In this document: positions 1 to 10,380 of the stretch, in pieces
Layout of the letters: each line of letters opens with the position of its first letter
Numbering within the stretch: the first letter of the stretch is position 1
NCBI GenBank assembly: GCA_002412885.1
Contig: DHVX01000029.1
Coordinates: 1-64,000, forward strand
DNA from: Bacteroidales bacterium UBA5197
GTDB lineage: Bacteria; Bacteroidota; Bacteroidia; Bacteroidales; Lentimicrobiaceae
Length of the DNA: 64,000 nt
Direction: 5' to 3'
The notes under the pieces: model-generated
Told to the model about the DNA's origin: nothing
Databases searched by the model: none
Seen by the model: only the letters and a program-made list of their open reading frames with translations
Translations under genes and position numbers: made by a program

Positions 1-2
1 AT

Positions 3-3000
3 GTAGATCCGACATTTACGGGTTCAGTGCAAAATGGCACCATTGGAAATCCTTACAGTTCCTGGACACAGTTTACAATTACCAATGGAAATACGTATCT
101 GCAAAAAAGGGGCACTACATTTACAACTAATGGCAATCTCTGGATCAACCAAAAATCAAACGTAACAATGGGAGCTTATGGAACTGGCAGTAAGCCAAAA
201 TTTATAAGCACCGGCAATAATGTTAAAGTTCTGGATTTCGCGAATTCAACTAACTGTATCCTACGCAATTTTGAAGTCACATCCACCGGAAATGCACTGA
301 CGGCAGTCTATATTGCTTCAGGTTGTTCGAATATTCTTATTGACAGTTGTGTTATCAATAATTGTGAATGGGGTATCAGAGTTGTTACAAACGGAGGTGG
401 AACCCGCATCCTTAATTCCACGATTCACAACATCGGCGATGATGGAATATACGTTATGTATGTGCCGAACATTGAAATCGGTTATTGTCACATTTATGAT
501 GTAAACATGAAATGGCATACCGACCCAAATCAAAGTTATTCCCCTGGAGATAATATTCAGATTTCCTCCACCAACAACCTATATTTCCACATTCATAACA
601 ATATCCTTGACCATTCATCGACCGGAAATAAATTCTGTTTTATTGCTTACGGGGTCAACTACTCGGGACTCATTGAACATAATACAATGATTGGCAACGC
701 GGCTAATGTTACAAGTTGTTTGTATTTTCATCCAACCACGGGAACTGTTACAGTGCGTTACAATACACTGAAGGATGGAAATTATGCAATTTACTCTTAT
801 GTTAACAACCTTCAGTTGCATTACAATAAGATCATCAATAACAAGTATGGCATCAGGGTATTGACCAATTATAACCTGACGGCTCTGAACAATGTATTTT
901 ACGGGAATACTGAATATTGTATTTCAAGTTTAGGTAATACAACCATAACTTCACGAAACAATGCATTTTATTTATCCAGTAGTGCCGCCCGGGTTTACAA
1001 TACCGGAGGATCTGTGGTTTCAAACCATAATAACTTCAATATACAACAATCAAATTTCATTAATGGCCATAGTACATTGGCTTCATGGAGATCAGCTTCT
1101 GGTAACGACATAAATTCTTTTGTCAGCAATCCTCTTTTTGTTAACCCAGCCATTAATGATTTCTGTCTCCAGGCCACTTCTCCCTGTATTAATTCAGGGA
1201 CCAATGTAAACCTAATAAATGACTTCTTTGGCACTGCTGTGCCTCAATCAAGTAATCCTGATATCGGAATTCATGAAGTAATATCAGGTGGTTCATCCAA
1301 TTCACCCCCTAGTATCAGCAACCAAACCTTTAGCATTCCCGAAAACAGCGCCAATGGAACTGTTGTTGGACAAGTAATCGCCTCCGATCCGGATGCAGGA
1401 CAAACTATTACTTATTCAATAACTGGGGGAAATACCAGTAATGCATTCTCCATAAATGCTTCGAACGGTTTATTAACTGTTGCAAACAGTCAAGTATTAA
1501 ACTATGAATCTATTCCCTCATTCCAACTTATAGTCAGGGTTACGGATAATGGAACAGGAAATTTATGGTCACAAGCAACTGTTACAGTGAATCTTCTGAA
1601 CGTTAATGAAAATCCCGTAATAGCCAATCAATCATTCAATGTATTGCAAAATGCTTTAAATGGCACTATAGTAGGTACAGTAATTGCGACAGATCCTGAT
1701 CTGAACCAAATACTTAGTTATTCAATCACATCCGGGAATACCAATTCAGCATTCGCGATTAACAGTTCTACCGGAAGAATAACAGTAGCAAACTCAACTG
1801 CAATAGTGTCCGGCTCCTTCTCACTAACAGTGAGGGTAACAGACAATGGCACTCCAGTATTATGGTCTGCTGCTACAGTCACCATTACGGTAACTGGCAC
1901 TGCCAACCAGGCTCCGGTGATTACCAACCAATCATTTAGTATTGCACAAAATGCACCCAACGGCACACTTGTAGGCACTGTAGTAGCTACTGATCCGGAT
2001 GCCGGGCAGTCCTTAACGTATTCTATCACCGGAGGTAATACGAATACAGCCTTTGCTATCAACCCTTCAAACGGAAATCTGACTGTTAACAATTCGTCTG
2101 CTCTAACAATTCAGGCTTATACATTAACTGTAAGGGTTACTGACAACGGATCCCCATCTCTTTGGGCCCAGGCTTCGATTACTATCAATGTCAATAGCGG
2201 AAATGGGAATAATCCACCGGTAATGCTTCCTCAAACATTTAATAAAAATGAAAACGGAGCAATTGACAGCTATGTTGGAAAAGTAATTGCAACCGACCCA
2301 GATCCGGAAAACTGGCTTACTTTTTCTATAGTAGGAGGCAATACAGATAATGCTTTTAAGATTCAAGGGAATACCGGAAGAATTTTCGTAAACAATGCCG
2401 ATGCGATCAATTACGAACTTTATCAGGTTTTTTATTTGCAGGTAAAAGTGATCGATAACCTTGGTGCATTTGTGGTGGAGACTATGACAATAAACATCAT
2501 TGATGTCAATGAAGTTCCGATTATACAGAACCATACATTCAGTATAATTCATAATGCTGCAAATGGTACTATTGCAGGCACAGTAATTGCGACAGATCCT
2601 GATCTGAACCAAACACTTAGTTATTCAATCACATCCGGGAATACCAATTCAGCATTCGCGATTAATAGTTCTACTGGCATTATAACAGTAGCAAACTCAA
2701 CTGCAATAGTGTCCGGCTCCTTCTCACTCACAGTAAGGGCAACAGATAATGGTACTCCTGTATTATGGTCTGCTGCTACAGTTACCATTGTGGTAACAAA
2801 CTCTACTAACCTTACCCCTGTGATTACCAACCAATCATTCAGTGTTACGCAAAATGCGCCCAACGGCACACTTGTTGGCACTGTAGTAGCTACTGATCCG
2901 AATGCCGGGCAGTCCTTAACATATTCTATTACCGGAGGTAACACGAATATAGCCTTTGCTATCAACCCTTCAAACGGAAATCTGACTGTTAATAATTCGT

Positions 3001-4007
3001 CTGCACTAACAATTCAGGCATATGCATTAACTGTAAGGGTTACCGACAACGGATCCCCTTCTCTGTGGGCTCAGGCTACGGTTACTATCACAGTCAATAG
3101 CGGAAATGGGAATAATCCACCGGTAATGCTTCCCCAAACATTTAATAAAAATGAAAACGGAGCCAATGGTAGCTATGTTGGAAAAGTAAATGCAACCGAC
3201 CCAGATCCGGAAAACTGGCTTACTTTTTCTATAGTAGGAGGCAATACAGATAATGCTTTTAAGATTCAAGGGAATACCGGAAGAATTTTCGTAAACAATG
3301 CCGATGCGATCAATTACGAACTATATCAGGTATTTTATTTGCAGGTAAAAGTGATCGATAACCTTGGTGCATTTGTGGTAGAGACTATGACAATAAACAT
3401 CATTGATGTCAATGAAGCGCCAGTGATACAAAACCAGAGCTTCACAGTTAATTCTAATGCACCTAACGGAACTGCATTTGGGCAAGTAATAGCAAGTGAT
3501 CCGGACCAAGGCCAGACACTCAGTTATACCATAACAGCAGGGAATACCAGTGGAATATTTGCGATAAATCTCCATACCGGAGCTTTAACAGTAGCGAATG
3601 CAACTGCATTGCAAAATTCAGCAGTTAATTCATTTGCACTAACAATAACCGTCACCGACAACGGATCACCGGTTCTTTTCTCGAATGGAATTGCAACCAT
3701 ATCAGTTCTCCGGAACAGACAATTGGAAGAAATAATGGTTGAATCCTTAACTGAAAGACTGAATATGGAATTGACAGTCTATCCCAACCCTTCTTCAGAT
3801 GGTATATTCAACATTAAGTCTGAGCAGATTTTATCAGAAAATACATCCCTCCTCATAACTGACCTCACAGGAAGACTGGTAATGGAAGAGAGTTTTTCAG
3901 GTGTAACAATCTTCAGAATTGATCTAAGTAATCTGCCCTCTGGAATTTATATATTAAATGCCAAAAATGCAGAAAAACATTATAATTGCAAACTCATCAG
4001 GCAATAG
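3..4007 (+). CDS. Beta-helix and cadherin-repeat surface protein with type IX secretion tail, 5' end outside window
   Basis: Large exported protein cut by the window edge: the frame is open back to base 3 (VDPTFTGS) ahead of the first GTG at 27, and the paralogue at 5267 shows that a signal peptide should lie just upstream. Counted from 27, residues 1-400 form an Asn/Ile-rich right-handed beta-helix (pectate-lyase-like), residues about 425-1245 hold eight cadherin-like repeats (ATDPD or ASDPD, SITxGN, DNG, ending in DVNEAP-type linkers), and the last 75 residues are a T9SS sorting domain (YPNPSS, DLTGRLV, LPSGIYIL). Repeats 2-4 and 5-7 are a near-identical tandem copy of 903 bp. A role in adhesion or glycan binding at the cell surface is inferred from the domains; no catalytic residues are evident. 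Confidence 0.9.
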   Translation, partial: VDPTFTGSVQNGTIGNPYSSWTQFTITNGNTYLQKRGTTFTTNGNLWINQKSNVTMGAYGTGSKPKFISTGNNVKVLDFANSTNCILRNFEVTSTGNALTAVYIASGCSNILIDSCVINNCEWGIRVVTNGGGTRILNSTIHNIGDDGIYVMYVPNIEIGYCHIYDVNMKWHTDPNQSYSPGDNIQISSTNNLYFHIHNNILDHSSTGNKFCFIAYGVNYSGLIEHNTMIGNAANVTSCLYFHPTTGTVTVRYNTLKDGNYAIYSYVNNLQLHYNKIINNKYGIRVLTNYNLTALNNVFYGNTEYCISSLGNTTITSRNNAFYLSSSAARVYNTGGSVVSNHNNFNIQQSNFINGHSTLASWRSASGNDINSFVSNPLFVNPAINDFCLQATSPCINSGTNVNLINDFFGTAVPQSSNPDIGIHEVISGGSSNSPPSISNQTFSIPENSANGTVVGQVIASDPDAGQTITYSITGGNTSNAFSINASNGLLTVANSQVLNYESIPSFQLIVRVTDNGTGNLWSQATVTVNLLNVNENPVIANQSFNVLQNALNGTIVGTVIATDPDLNQILSYSITSGNTNSAFAINSSTGRITVANSTAIVSGSFSLTVRVTDNGTPVLWSAATVTITVTGTANQAPVITNQSFSIAQNAPNGTLVGTVVATDPDAGQSLTYSITGGNTNTAFAINPSNGNLTVNNSSALTIQAYTLTVRVTDNGSPSLWAQASITINVNSGNGNNPPVMLPQTFNKNENGAIDSYVGKVIATDPDPENWLTFSIVGGNTDNAFKIQGNTGRIFVNNADAINYELYQVFYLQVKVIDNLGAFVVETMTINIIDVNEVPIIQNHTFSIIHNAANGTIAGTVIATDPDLNQTLSYSITSGNTNSAFAINSSTGIITVANSTAIVSGSFSLTVRATDNGTPVLWSAATVTIVVTNSTNLTPVITNQSFSVTQNAPNGTLVGTVVATDPNAGQSLTYSITGGNTNIAFAINPSNGNLTVNNSSALTIQAYALTVRVTDNGSPSLWAQATVTITVNSGNGNNPPVMLPQTFNKNENGANGSYVGKVNATDPDPENWLTFSIVGGNTDNAFKIQGNTGRIFVNNADAINYELYQVFYLQVKVIDNLGAFVVETMTINIIDVNEAPVIQNQSFTVNSNAPNGTAFGQVIASDPDQGQTLSYTITAGNTSGIFAINLHTGALTVANATALQNSAVNSFALTITVTDNGSPVLFSNGIATISVLRNRQLEEIMVESLTERLNMELTVYPNPSSDGIFNIKSEQILSENTSLLITDLTGRLVMEESFSGVTIFRIDLSNLPSGIYILNAKNAEKHYNCKLIRQ

Positions 4008-4043
4008 AGATTGCAGATTAGACTAATTAATGACAATCATTCA

Positions 4044-4079
4044 GAAGGAGGCTGTCTCAAATTTGAGGCAGCTTCTTTC
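4044..4079 (+). terminator. Palindromic hairpin after the first cadherin gene
   Basis: An 18-bp stem with G-U pairs and essentially no loop: the arms at 4044-4061 and 4062-4079 centre on TCAAATTTGA. It lies 37 bases after the stop codon and has a modest T run (TTCTTTC). It reads as a rho-independent terminator. The GAGGCTGTCTCAAA core also resembles ends of some Bacteroidota insertion sequences, but no second end was found. Confidence 0.6.
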
Positions 4080-5266
4080 GTCTCAGGCTAATCCCTAGCA
4101 ATAATTGGTGAGATTCATTATAGTTTAACTTTGATTTTTATGAGCCAATAGATTTTTAGTAATCTAAATTTTGATAATAGGTTCAATAAATGACGAAAAA
4201 TCAGAGTATCCGCTTGATTTTTACCCAATGTAAATTATAATATCACACTATGCTGTAACTCATTTTCAATTCTGATAGCCGGCTGACTATAAATATTTTA
4301 CCACTCTGAAGCTATTCTTTAGCGGCAGAGCTGCGACTATGGAGTGAAATCAGATTTACAAAAAAACAAGCTACGGATGAGCACAATATTCCAGCTTACC
4401 TTACCATCTTAGATTTGTAAGCATTAGCTCAAATTATATCCGGATACTACTGATAAAAAATAGCCATTTGAAGATAGTTTTAACAAATTGCCAGCCATTG
4501 CCACTATCCAAAATAAATGGAGGCCTCACCAAACAGCGGATTTGAATTTATCCTAATCTCTAATTTTGCTAAATCATACCAACGATTGACTAAATGCGTC
4601 AGTTTCTTTGTTCTTCAGAAGCAAAAAACTTTGTCGTTAATAATACTACGATTCCGAAAGAAAAACAACCTAATTTTTTCTAAAAATAATAACGATTTTG
4701 ACATTGGAGAGATGACATTTCTTTAGAAAGAGTTTTGGTAGCAGAATTGCTGTTTATATATACAAATCATCACTATCTATTCTTTGCTGAGATATATAAC
4801 AAAGACTGTCAATATCCAGACAATATACGAAATAATAATTTTTTCTTTTTGCAATAAATGAAGATCAGCATAGAGTTAATCGCCCTGTCCTCGAAATTCT
4901 AATGATGATCAATCTCTACACATTTGACGAAACTCCTAAAGACCAGACTCTAGCGAGATTCGACCACAAAATTACCGAAGAGTAAAATGTTAACCAATTA
5001 AATATCTGTAAGATATAAAAGTTCGTCATTGAAATATAATTGCGATTCAATTCACATTATAAAATAAATCTCAGAGCCCGCGTCTGGCAGCTGATACAAA
5101 TATAAATCCCAAAAAAAAGAAAATTAATGACCATTTTGGAATTACTTTTTTTAAAATAATAGATAAAAGAATGGTTGATATCCAAAGTAAAAACGGACAA
5201 ATATTTCTCCAGAAAAAAGGACTTCAACAACTAAATTAAAACTAACCCAACTAAAGATTTAGAAAG
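4080..5266. other. AT-rich intergenic region with no supported gene
   Basis: About 1.2 kb between the two paralogous surface-protein genes. The only open frame over 60 codons (4517-4726, plus) has low-complexity composition, no domain and no start signal, so I do not call it. No tRNA, repeat array or recognisable element remnant was seen. It presumably contains the promoter of the gene at 5267, but no clear TAnnTTTG box with a paired TTTG could be picked out. Confidence 0.6.
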
Positions 5267-8200
5267 ATGAAACGTTCATTACTGACTAAAACCATTGCAT
5301 TCTTTGGTTTTCCGGGACTTCGAACTGCCGGCATTATAACTCTCATTCTGGTAGTAAAACTATCCGTTGTTTCTCAAACAACTTTTTACATAGACCCGAC
5401 TTATTCAGGCTCCCCGCAAAATGGCACCATTGAAAATCCTTACAGTTCCTGGACACAGTTTACGATTACCAATGGGAATACGTATCTGCAAAAAAGAGGC
5501 ACTACTTTTACAACTAGTGGAAACCTCTGGATCAACCAAAAATCAAACGTAACAATGGGAGCTTATGGAACAGGTAGTAAGCCAAAATTTATAAGTACCG
5601 GCAATAATGTTAAAGTTTTGGATTTCGCATATTCTACCAACATAATATTGAGCAATTTTGAAGTCACATCCACCGGAAATGCACTAACGGCAATCTATAT
5701 TGCTTCAGGTTGTTCGAATGTTCTTGTTGACAGTTGTGTTATCAATAATTGCGAATGGGGTATCAGAGTTGTTACATACGGAGGTGGAATCCGCATCCTT
5801 AATTCCACGATTCACAACATCGGTGATGATGGAATATACGTTATGTATGTAACGGATATAGAAATCGGTTATTGTCACATTTATGATGTAAACATGAAAT
5901 GGTACACCGACCCAAATCAAAGTTATTCCCCAGGAGATAATATTCAGATTTCCTCCACCAATAACCTCTATTTCCATATTCATAACAATATCCTTGACCA
6001 TTCATCGACTGGAAATAAATTTTGCTTTATTGCTTACGGGGTCAACTACTCGGGACTAATAGAACATAATACAATGATTGGTAACGCGGCTAATGTTACG
6101 AGTTGTCTATATTTTCATCCAACTACCGGAACTGTTACAGTGCGTTACAATACACTGAAGGATGGAAATTATGCAATATACTCTTACGTTAACAACCTTC
6201 AGTTGCATTACAATAAGATCATCAATAACAAGTATGGCATCAGGGTATTGACCAATTATAACCTGACGGCTCTGAACAATGTTTTTTACGGGAATACTGA
6301 ATTTTGTATCTCAAGTTTAGGTAATACAACCATAACTTCAAGAAACAATGCATTTTATTTATCTGGAAGCACGGCCCGAGTCTACAATACAGGTGCAACT
6401 TTGGTTTCAAACCACAATAATTTTAATATTCAACAAGCAAATTTTATTAACGGATACAGCACACTCAGCTCATGGCAAGCAGCTACAGGCAATGATGCCA
6501 ATTCCTTTGTTGCCAATCCGCAATTTGTTAATCCGGCTGATGATGACTATTGCTTACAGCCTACATCACCCAATATTAATGTTGGTGCTGCAGTCGGACT
6601 GTCAAATGATTTCTTCGGAACTGCTGTTCCACAGGCCAACACTCCTGATATCGGAATTCATGAAGTTATTTCAGGTGGTTCATCTAATTTGCCCCCGAGT
6701 ATCAGCAATCAAACCTTTAGTATTGCCGAGAACAGCACCAATGGTACTGTAGTCGGACAAGTAATCGCCTCCGATCCGGATGCAGGACAAACCATAACTT
6801 ATTCAATAACTGCAGGAAACAGCAACAATGCATTCGCAATAAATGCCACTTCAGGTTTACTTTCAGTTTCCAATCAACAGGCAATTGATTTTGAATCAAA
6901 TCCTCAGTTTCAGTTAACCGTTCAGGTTCAAGACAATGGAGCAGGTAATCTTACTTCAAGTGCTACCATTACAATCAATCTGATTGATGTTAATGAGGCT
7001 CCAGTCATGAGCAACAGAAGCTTCCAACTCAATGAAAATTCACCTGCCGGTACAGTTGCCGGTACAATGACTGCAACCGACCCCGATCAGGGACAAACCA
7101 TCAGTTTTGCAATTACTGCTGGAAATCACTCAGGGGCATTCAGCATTAATTCAGCAACCGGAGTTATACAGGTTAACAATAGCGATGTAATTGACTTTGA
7201 ATTATATCAGAGCTTTTCACTTACCGTTGTTGCAACCGACAACGGAACCCCTTCATTATCTGCAACTGCTTCTGCAATTATCAGCATCATTGACCTCAAC
7301 GAAAGCCCTTTAATCAATGATCAGGATTTTGAGGTTGAAAGCGGTTCACCAACTGGTTATATCATTGGTGAAGTAGAAGCCTCAGACCCGGACGTTGGCC
7401 AGATACTAACCTATTCAATATTATCAGGAAATACTTCTTCAGCATTTCAGATCAATCCTTCAACGGGAGTATTGAGTGTGGCAAACAGTTCAGCTGTAAA
7501 CTATCTGATTAACCCTCAGTTTAATCTGGTAGTCAATGTTGCCGACAATGGCAGTCCATCGCTGAACAGCAGCGCTAATATTCAGGTGCTTGTATCAGCT
7601 CAAATTAACAATCCCCCTGTAATTGCTGCACAAACATTTCAGATTGCTGAAAACAGCGCAAACGGAACCTCAGTAGGACAAGTTGTTGCTTCGGACCCTG
7701 ATCCGGGCCAAACACTCTCATATTCCATTACCGCAGGCAATATCAACGGAGCATTTGCATTAAATGCTGCAACCGGCCAAATTACAGTTGCCAATCAAAA
7801 TGTACTTGACTACGAAACCACTCCTCAATATTTGCTTACCGTTCTGGTACAAGACAATGGAACAGGTAACCTCACAGCCAGTGCAGTAATGACCGTAAAT
7901 CTGATAGATGTAAATGAAAGCCCGGTTATCAGTGATCAGAGCTTCCAGGTTGAAAACAATGCTACGAACGGAACTATAGCAGGAACAGTGATTGCCACTG
8001 ATCCTGACCAGGGACAAAGCCTCACTTTCGATATTACATCAGGAAATACATCCGGTGCATTCGCCATAAACCCTGCAACAGGAGTATTGAGCATTGCCAA
8101 CAGCACAGCCATTAACTACCTGACAAACCCTGCATTTAACCTTCTGGTGAGCGTTGTTGACAATGGCGCACCTTCCCTCAGCAGCAGTGCAACAATAAAT

Positions 8201-10327
8201 GTAGTTGTTTTGGGTTCTAACAATGCTCCTCTGATTAGCCCACAAGCATTTCAAATTGTAGAAAACAGCCCCAACGGAACATGGGTTGGACAAATTATAG
8301 CCTCGGACCCCGATCCTGGCCAGGTTATAACTTACACTATCACATCAGGGAACTCAAGGTCAGCATTCAGTATTAATGAAAGTGGGCAACTTCTGGTCAA
8401 TAACGTATTGGCTATCAATTATGAACTACAATCAACTTATCAGTTGACTGTGGTGGTTACTGACAACGGGGAACCTTCATTATCGGCTTCAGCAAGAATA
8501 ACTGTTTCAATAACAGACATCAACGAAGCACCTGTAATTGTGCCGAACCAGTCGTTCACGATTGATGAGCATGTTCCTGTTGGAACCCAGGTAGGCTTGG
8601 TTTTGGGATCGGATCCCGACTTTAATCAAACCTTAAGTTACGCCATTATAAGCGGTGACAACCTGAATGCATTTTCAATTCATCCTGTTACAGGAATGCT
8701 CAGCATTGCAAGATTTGTGTGCTTTGAATTTTGCAGCTCATACGAATTATTAATCAGGGCCACCGACAACGGAAGTCCAACGCTGAGTGATGAAAAACAG
8801 GTAAATATTATTATTACCGACCTGAATGAGACACCCATAATACACGATCAATCCTTTAATGTTAATGCATTCTCACCTGCAGGAACAATCGTAGGTACGG
8901 TTGTGGCTTCAGACCCTGATTTTAATCAAACCCTCGTTTACTCAATCGAAGGCGGAAATACACAGGGAGCATTTGAAATCAGCAGCAACAGTGGCTTAAT
9001 TACTGTTTTCAATCCAAACGCGCTAAACAGCATAACAAACCCATCATTCAGTTTAACTGTTAAGGTTCTGGATAATGGCACACCATCGCTTAGCGCATAT
9101 GCAATCATTACAATAACAACAACTTCAGTAAACAACTCACCAGTAATTGAAGACCAGAGTTTTCAGGTTGCTGAAGGAAGTCCTGCAGGGTTTGTTATCG
9201 GACAAATTGCAGCATCAGATCCAGACCAGGGTCAGCAGCTAACATTTGCAATTGTTGACGGAAATTCATCAGGAGCATTTACTCTTTCTCAAAGCGGAGT
9301 TATAACAGTAAGCAACCCACAAGTTCTGGTTTACAATCAAAACCCATCATTTACGCTGACTGTTTTGGTGAGTGATAACGGATTACCTGTAATGTCAGAT
9401 GAAGCACAGATAACGATCCATGTTATTCCATCAAACAACCCTCCGGTTATATTTCCACAAACATACAGCTACAACGAAAATGCGCCCAATGGCAGGTATA
9501 TTTGCACGATTCTGGCAACCGATGACCCAGGAGACACTTTCCAGTTACTCCTTATTGGTGGAAATACAAATGAAGCTTTCTGGCTTCAGGCTTATACCGG
9601 CAGAATTTTTGTTAACAACACTTTGGCGCTTGACTTTGAAACCACTCCGGTATTTTATTTGATAGTAAGAGCCATTGACAACCACGGCGCTTTTTCTGAT
9701 CAAACCATCACCATTCAGTTGATTGATGTAAATGAGGCTCCTGTAGTTCTGAATCAGATCTTCTCAGTCAGCAGACCTGCCGGTAACAATACACCTGTTG
9801 GTACTGTTATAGCAACTGACCCGGATTTTGGCCAGACTCTGAGGTACTTTATTCATCAGGGAAACACAGGCAACATTTTTAAAATTGATATGATGACCGG
9901 TTTGATAAGTATCAATAACGCTTCTTCATTCAATAAGTCTTCCACAACTTCATACGACCTTTTGATAAGGGTTCGCGACGATGGCTCTCCTGCCCTTTCA
10001 TCCTATGCCACTATGACTATAAATGTGGTAAGAAGTAAAGATTCGGATGAAATTGCTATTGATCAGTTGAAAACAACAACGCAGACAGAAGTGATTGCCT
10101 ATCCGAATCCTTCATCAAACGGAATATTCACCATAAAATGTGGCGAGTTCAACAGTTCAGATGTAGTCATGACCGCTTCTTCACTAACAGGAAAAACTAT
10201 TGTGCAGCAGCAGGTATTCAGCAGCAGCGAAACCATTCTTGACCTGAGCGCAATGCCAAATGGTATATACATCATAAGGATTCTTGACGGGGAAAATTCC
10301 TACATGAAGAAACTGATAAAACAGTAA
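5267..10327 (+). CDS. Secreted beta-helix protein with eleven cadherin-like repeats and type IX secretion tail
   Basis: 1686 residues. An N-terminal signal sequence (TAGIITLILVVKLSVVSQ) is followed by a right-handed beta-helix domain (about 50-470) almost identical to that of the gene to its left. Then come eleven cadherin-like repeats (about 475-1595), each near 100 residues with ASDPD/ATDPD, AFxIN and DNG calcium-site-like motifs and DxNExP linkers. A C-terminal sorting domain (YPNPSSNGIF, SLTGKTI, MPNGIYII) predicts export through the Por/type IX system and surface anchoring. Repeats here are more diverged than in the left-hand paralogue. Function is inferred: calcium-stabilised stalk carrying a carbohydrate-binding or lyase-like beta-helix. 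A strong shared terminator follows. Confidence 0.9.
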   Translation: MKRSLLTKTIAFFGFPGLRTAGIITLILVVKLSVVSQTTFYIDPTYSGSPQNGTIENPYSSWTQFTITNGNTYLQKRGTTFTTSGNLWINQKSNVTMGAYGTGSKPKFISTGNNVKVLDFAYSTNIILSNFEVTSTGNALTAIYIASGCSNVLVDSCVINNCEWGIRVVTYGGGIRILNSTIHNIGDDGIYVMYVTDIEIGYCHIYDVNMKWYTDPNQSYSPGDNIQISSTNNLYFHIHNNILDHSSTGNKFCFIAYGVNYSGLIEHNTMIGNAANVTSCLYFHPTTGTVTVRYNTLKDGNYAIYSYVNNLQLHYNKIINNKYGIRVLTNYNLTALNNVFYGNTEFCISSLGNTTITSRNNAFYLSGSTARVYNTGATLVSNHNNFNIQQANFINGYSTLSSWQAATGNDANSFVANPQFVNPADDDYCLQPTSPNINVGAAVGLSNDFFGTAVPQANTPDIGIHEVISGGSSNLPPSISNQTFSIAENSTNGTVVGQVIASDPDAGQTITYSITAGNSNNAFAINATSGLLSVSNQQAIDFESNPQFQLTVQVQDNGAGNLTSSATITINLIDVNEAPVMSNRSFQLNENSPAGTVAGTMTATDPDQGQTISFAITAGNHSGAFSINSATGVIQVNNSDVIDFELYQSFSLTVVATDNGTPSLSATASAIISIIDLNESPLINDQDFEVESGSPTGYIIGEVEASDPDVGQILTYSILSGNTSSAFQINPSTGVLSVANSSAVNYLINPQFNLVVNVADNGSPSLNSSANIQVLVSAQINNPPVIAAQTFQIAENSANGTSVGQVVASDPDPGQTLSYSITAGNINGAFALNAATGQITVANQNVLDYETTPQYLLTVLVQDNGTGNLTASAVMTVNLIDVNESPVISDQSFQVENNATNGTIAGTVIATDPDQGQSLTFDITSGNTSGAFAINPATGVLSIANSTAINYLTNPAFNLLVSVVDNGAPSLSSSATINVVVLGSNNAPLISPQAFQIVENSPNGTWVGQIIASDPDPGQVITYTITSGNSRSAFSINESGQLLVNNVLAINYELQSTYQLTVVVTDNGEPSLSASARITVSITDINEAPVIVPNQSFTIDEHVPVGTQVGLVLGSDPDFNQTLSYAIISGDNLNAFSIHPVTGMLSIARFVCFEFCSSYELLIRATDNGSPTLSDEKQVNIIITDLNETPIIHDQSFNVNAFSPAGTIVGTVVASDPDFNQTLVYSIEGGNTQGAFEISSNSGLITVFNPNALNSITNPSFSLTVKVLDNGTPSLSAYAIITITTTSVNNSPVIEDQSFQVAEGSPAGFVIGQIAASDPDQGQQLTFAIVDGNSSGAFTLSQSGVITVSNPQVLVYNQNPSFTLTVLVSDNGLPVMSDEAQITIHVIPSNNPPVIFPQTYSYNENAPNGRYICTILATDDPGDTFQLLLIGGNTNEAFWLQAYTGRIFVNNTLALDFETTPVFYLIVRAIDNHGAFSDQTITIQLIDVNEAPVVLNQIFSVSRPAGNNTPVGTVIATDPDFGQTLRYFIHQGNTGNIFKIDMMTGLISINNASSFNKSSTTSYDLLIRVRDDGSPALSSYATMTINVVRSKDSDEIAIDQLKTTTQTEVIAYPNPSSNGIFTIKCGEFNSSDVVMTASSLTGKTIVQQQVFSSSETILDLSAMPNGIYIIRILDGENSYMKKLIKQ

Positions 10328-10340
10328 AATAATAACACTC

Positions 10341-10380
10341 AAACAACGAAGGCTGCCAAATTTAGCAGCCTTCGTTGTTT
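10341..10380. terminator. Bidirectional terminator between convergent genes
   Basis: A 16-bp perfect stem (10341-10356 with 10365-10380; AAACAACGAAGGCTGC) around an 8-base loop. A and T runs flank it on both sides, so it can stop both the cadherin gene and the convergent fcl gene, whose stop codon it overlaps by one base. Confidence 0.9.

Noticed and set aside
4044..4079. GAGGCTGTCTCAAA palindrome as an insertion-sequence end
   Set aside because: No second end, target duplication or transposase remnant in the next 1.2 kb; terminator explains it.
4517..4726. 69-codon plus-strand frame between the two surface-protein genes
   Set aside because: Composition reflects AT-rich noncoding DNA, with no domain, promoter or start signal.
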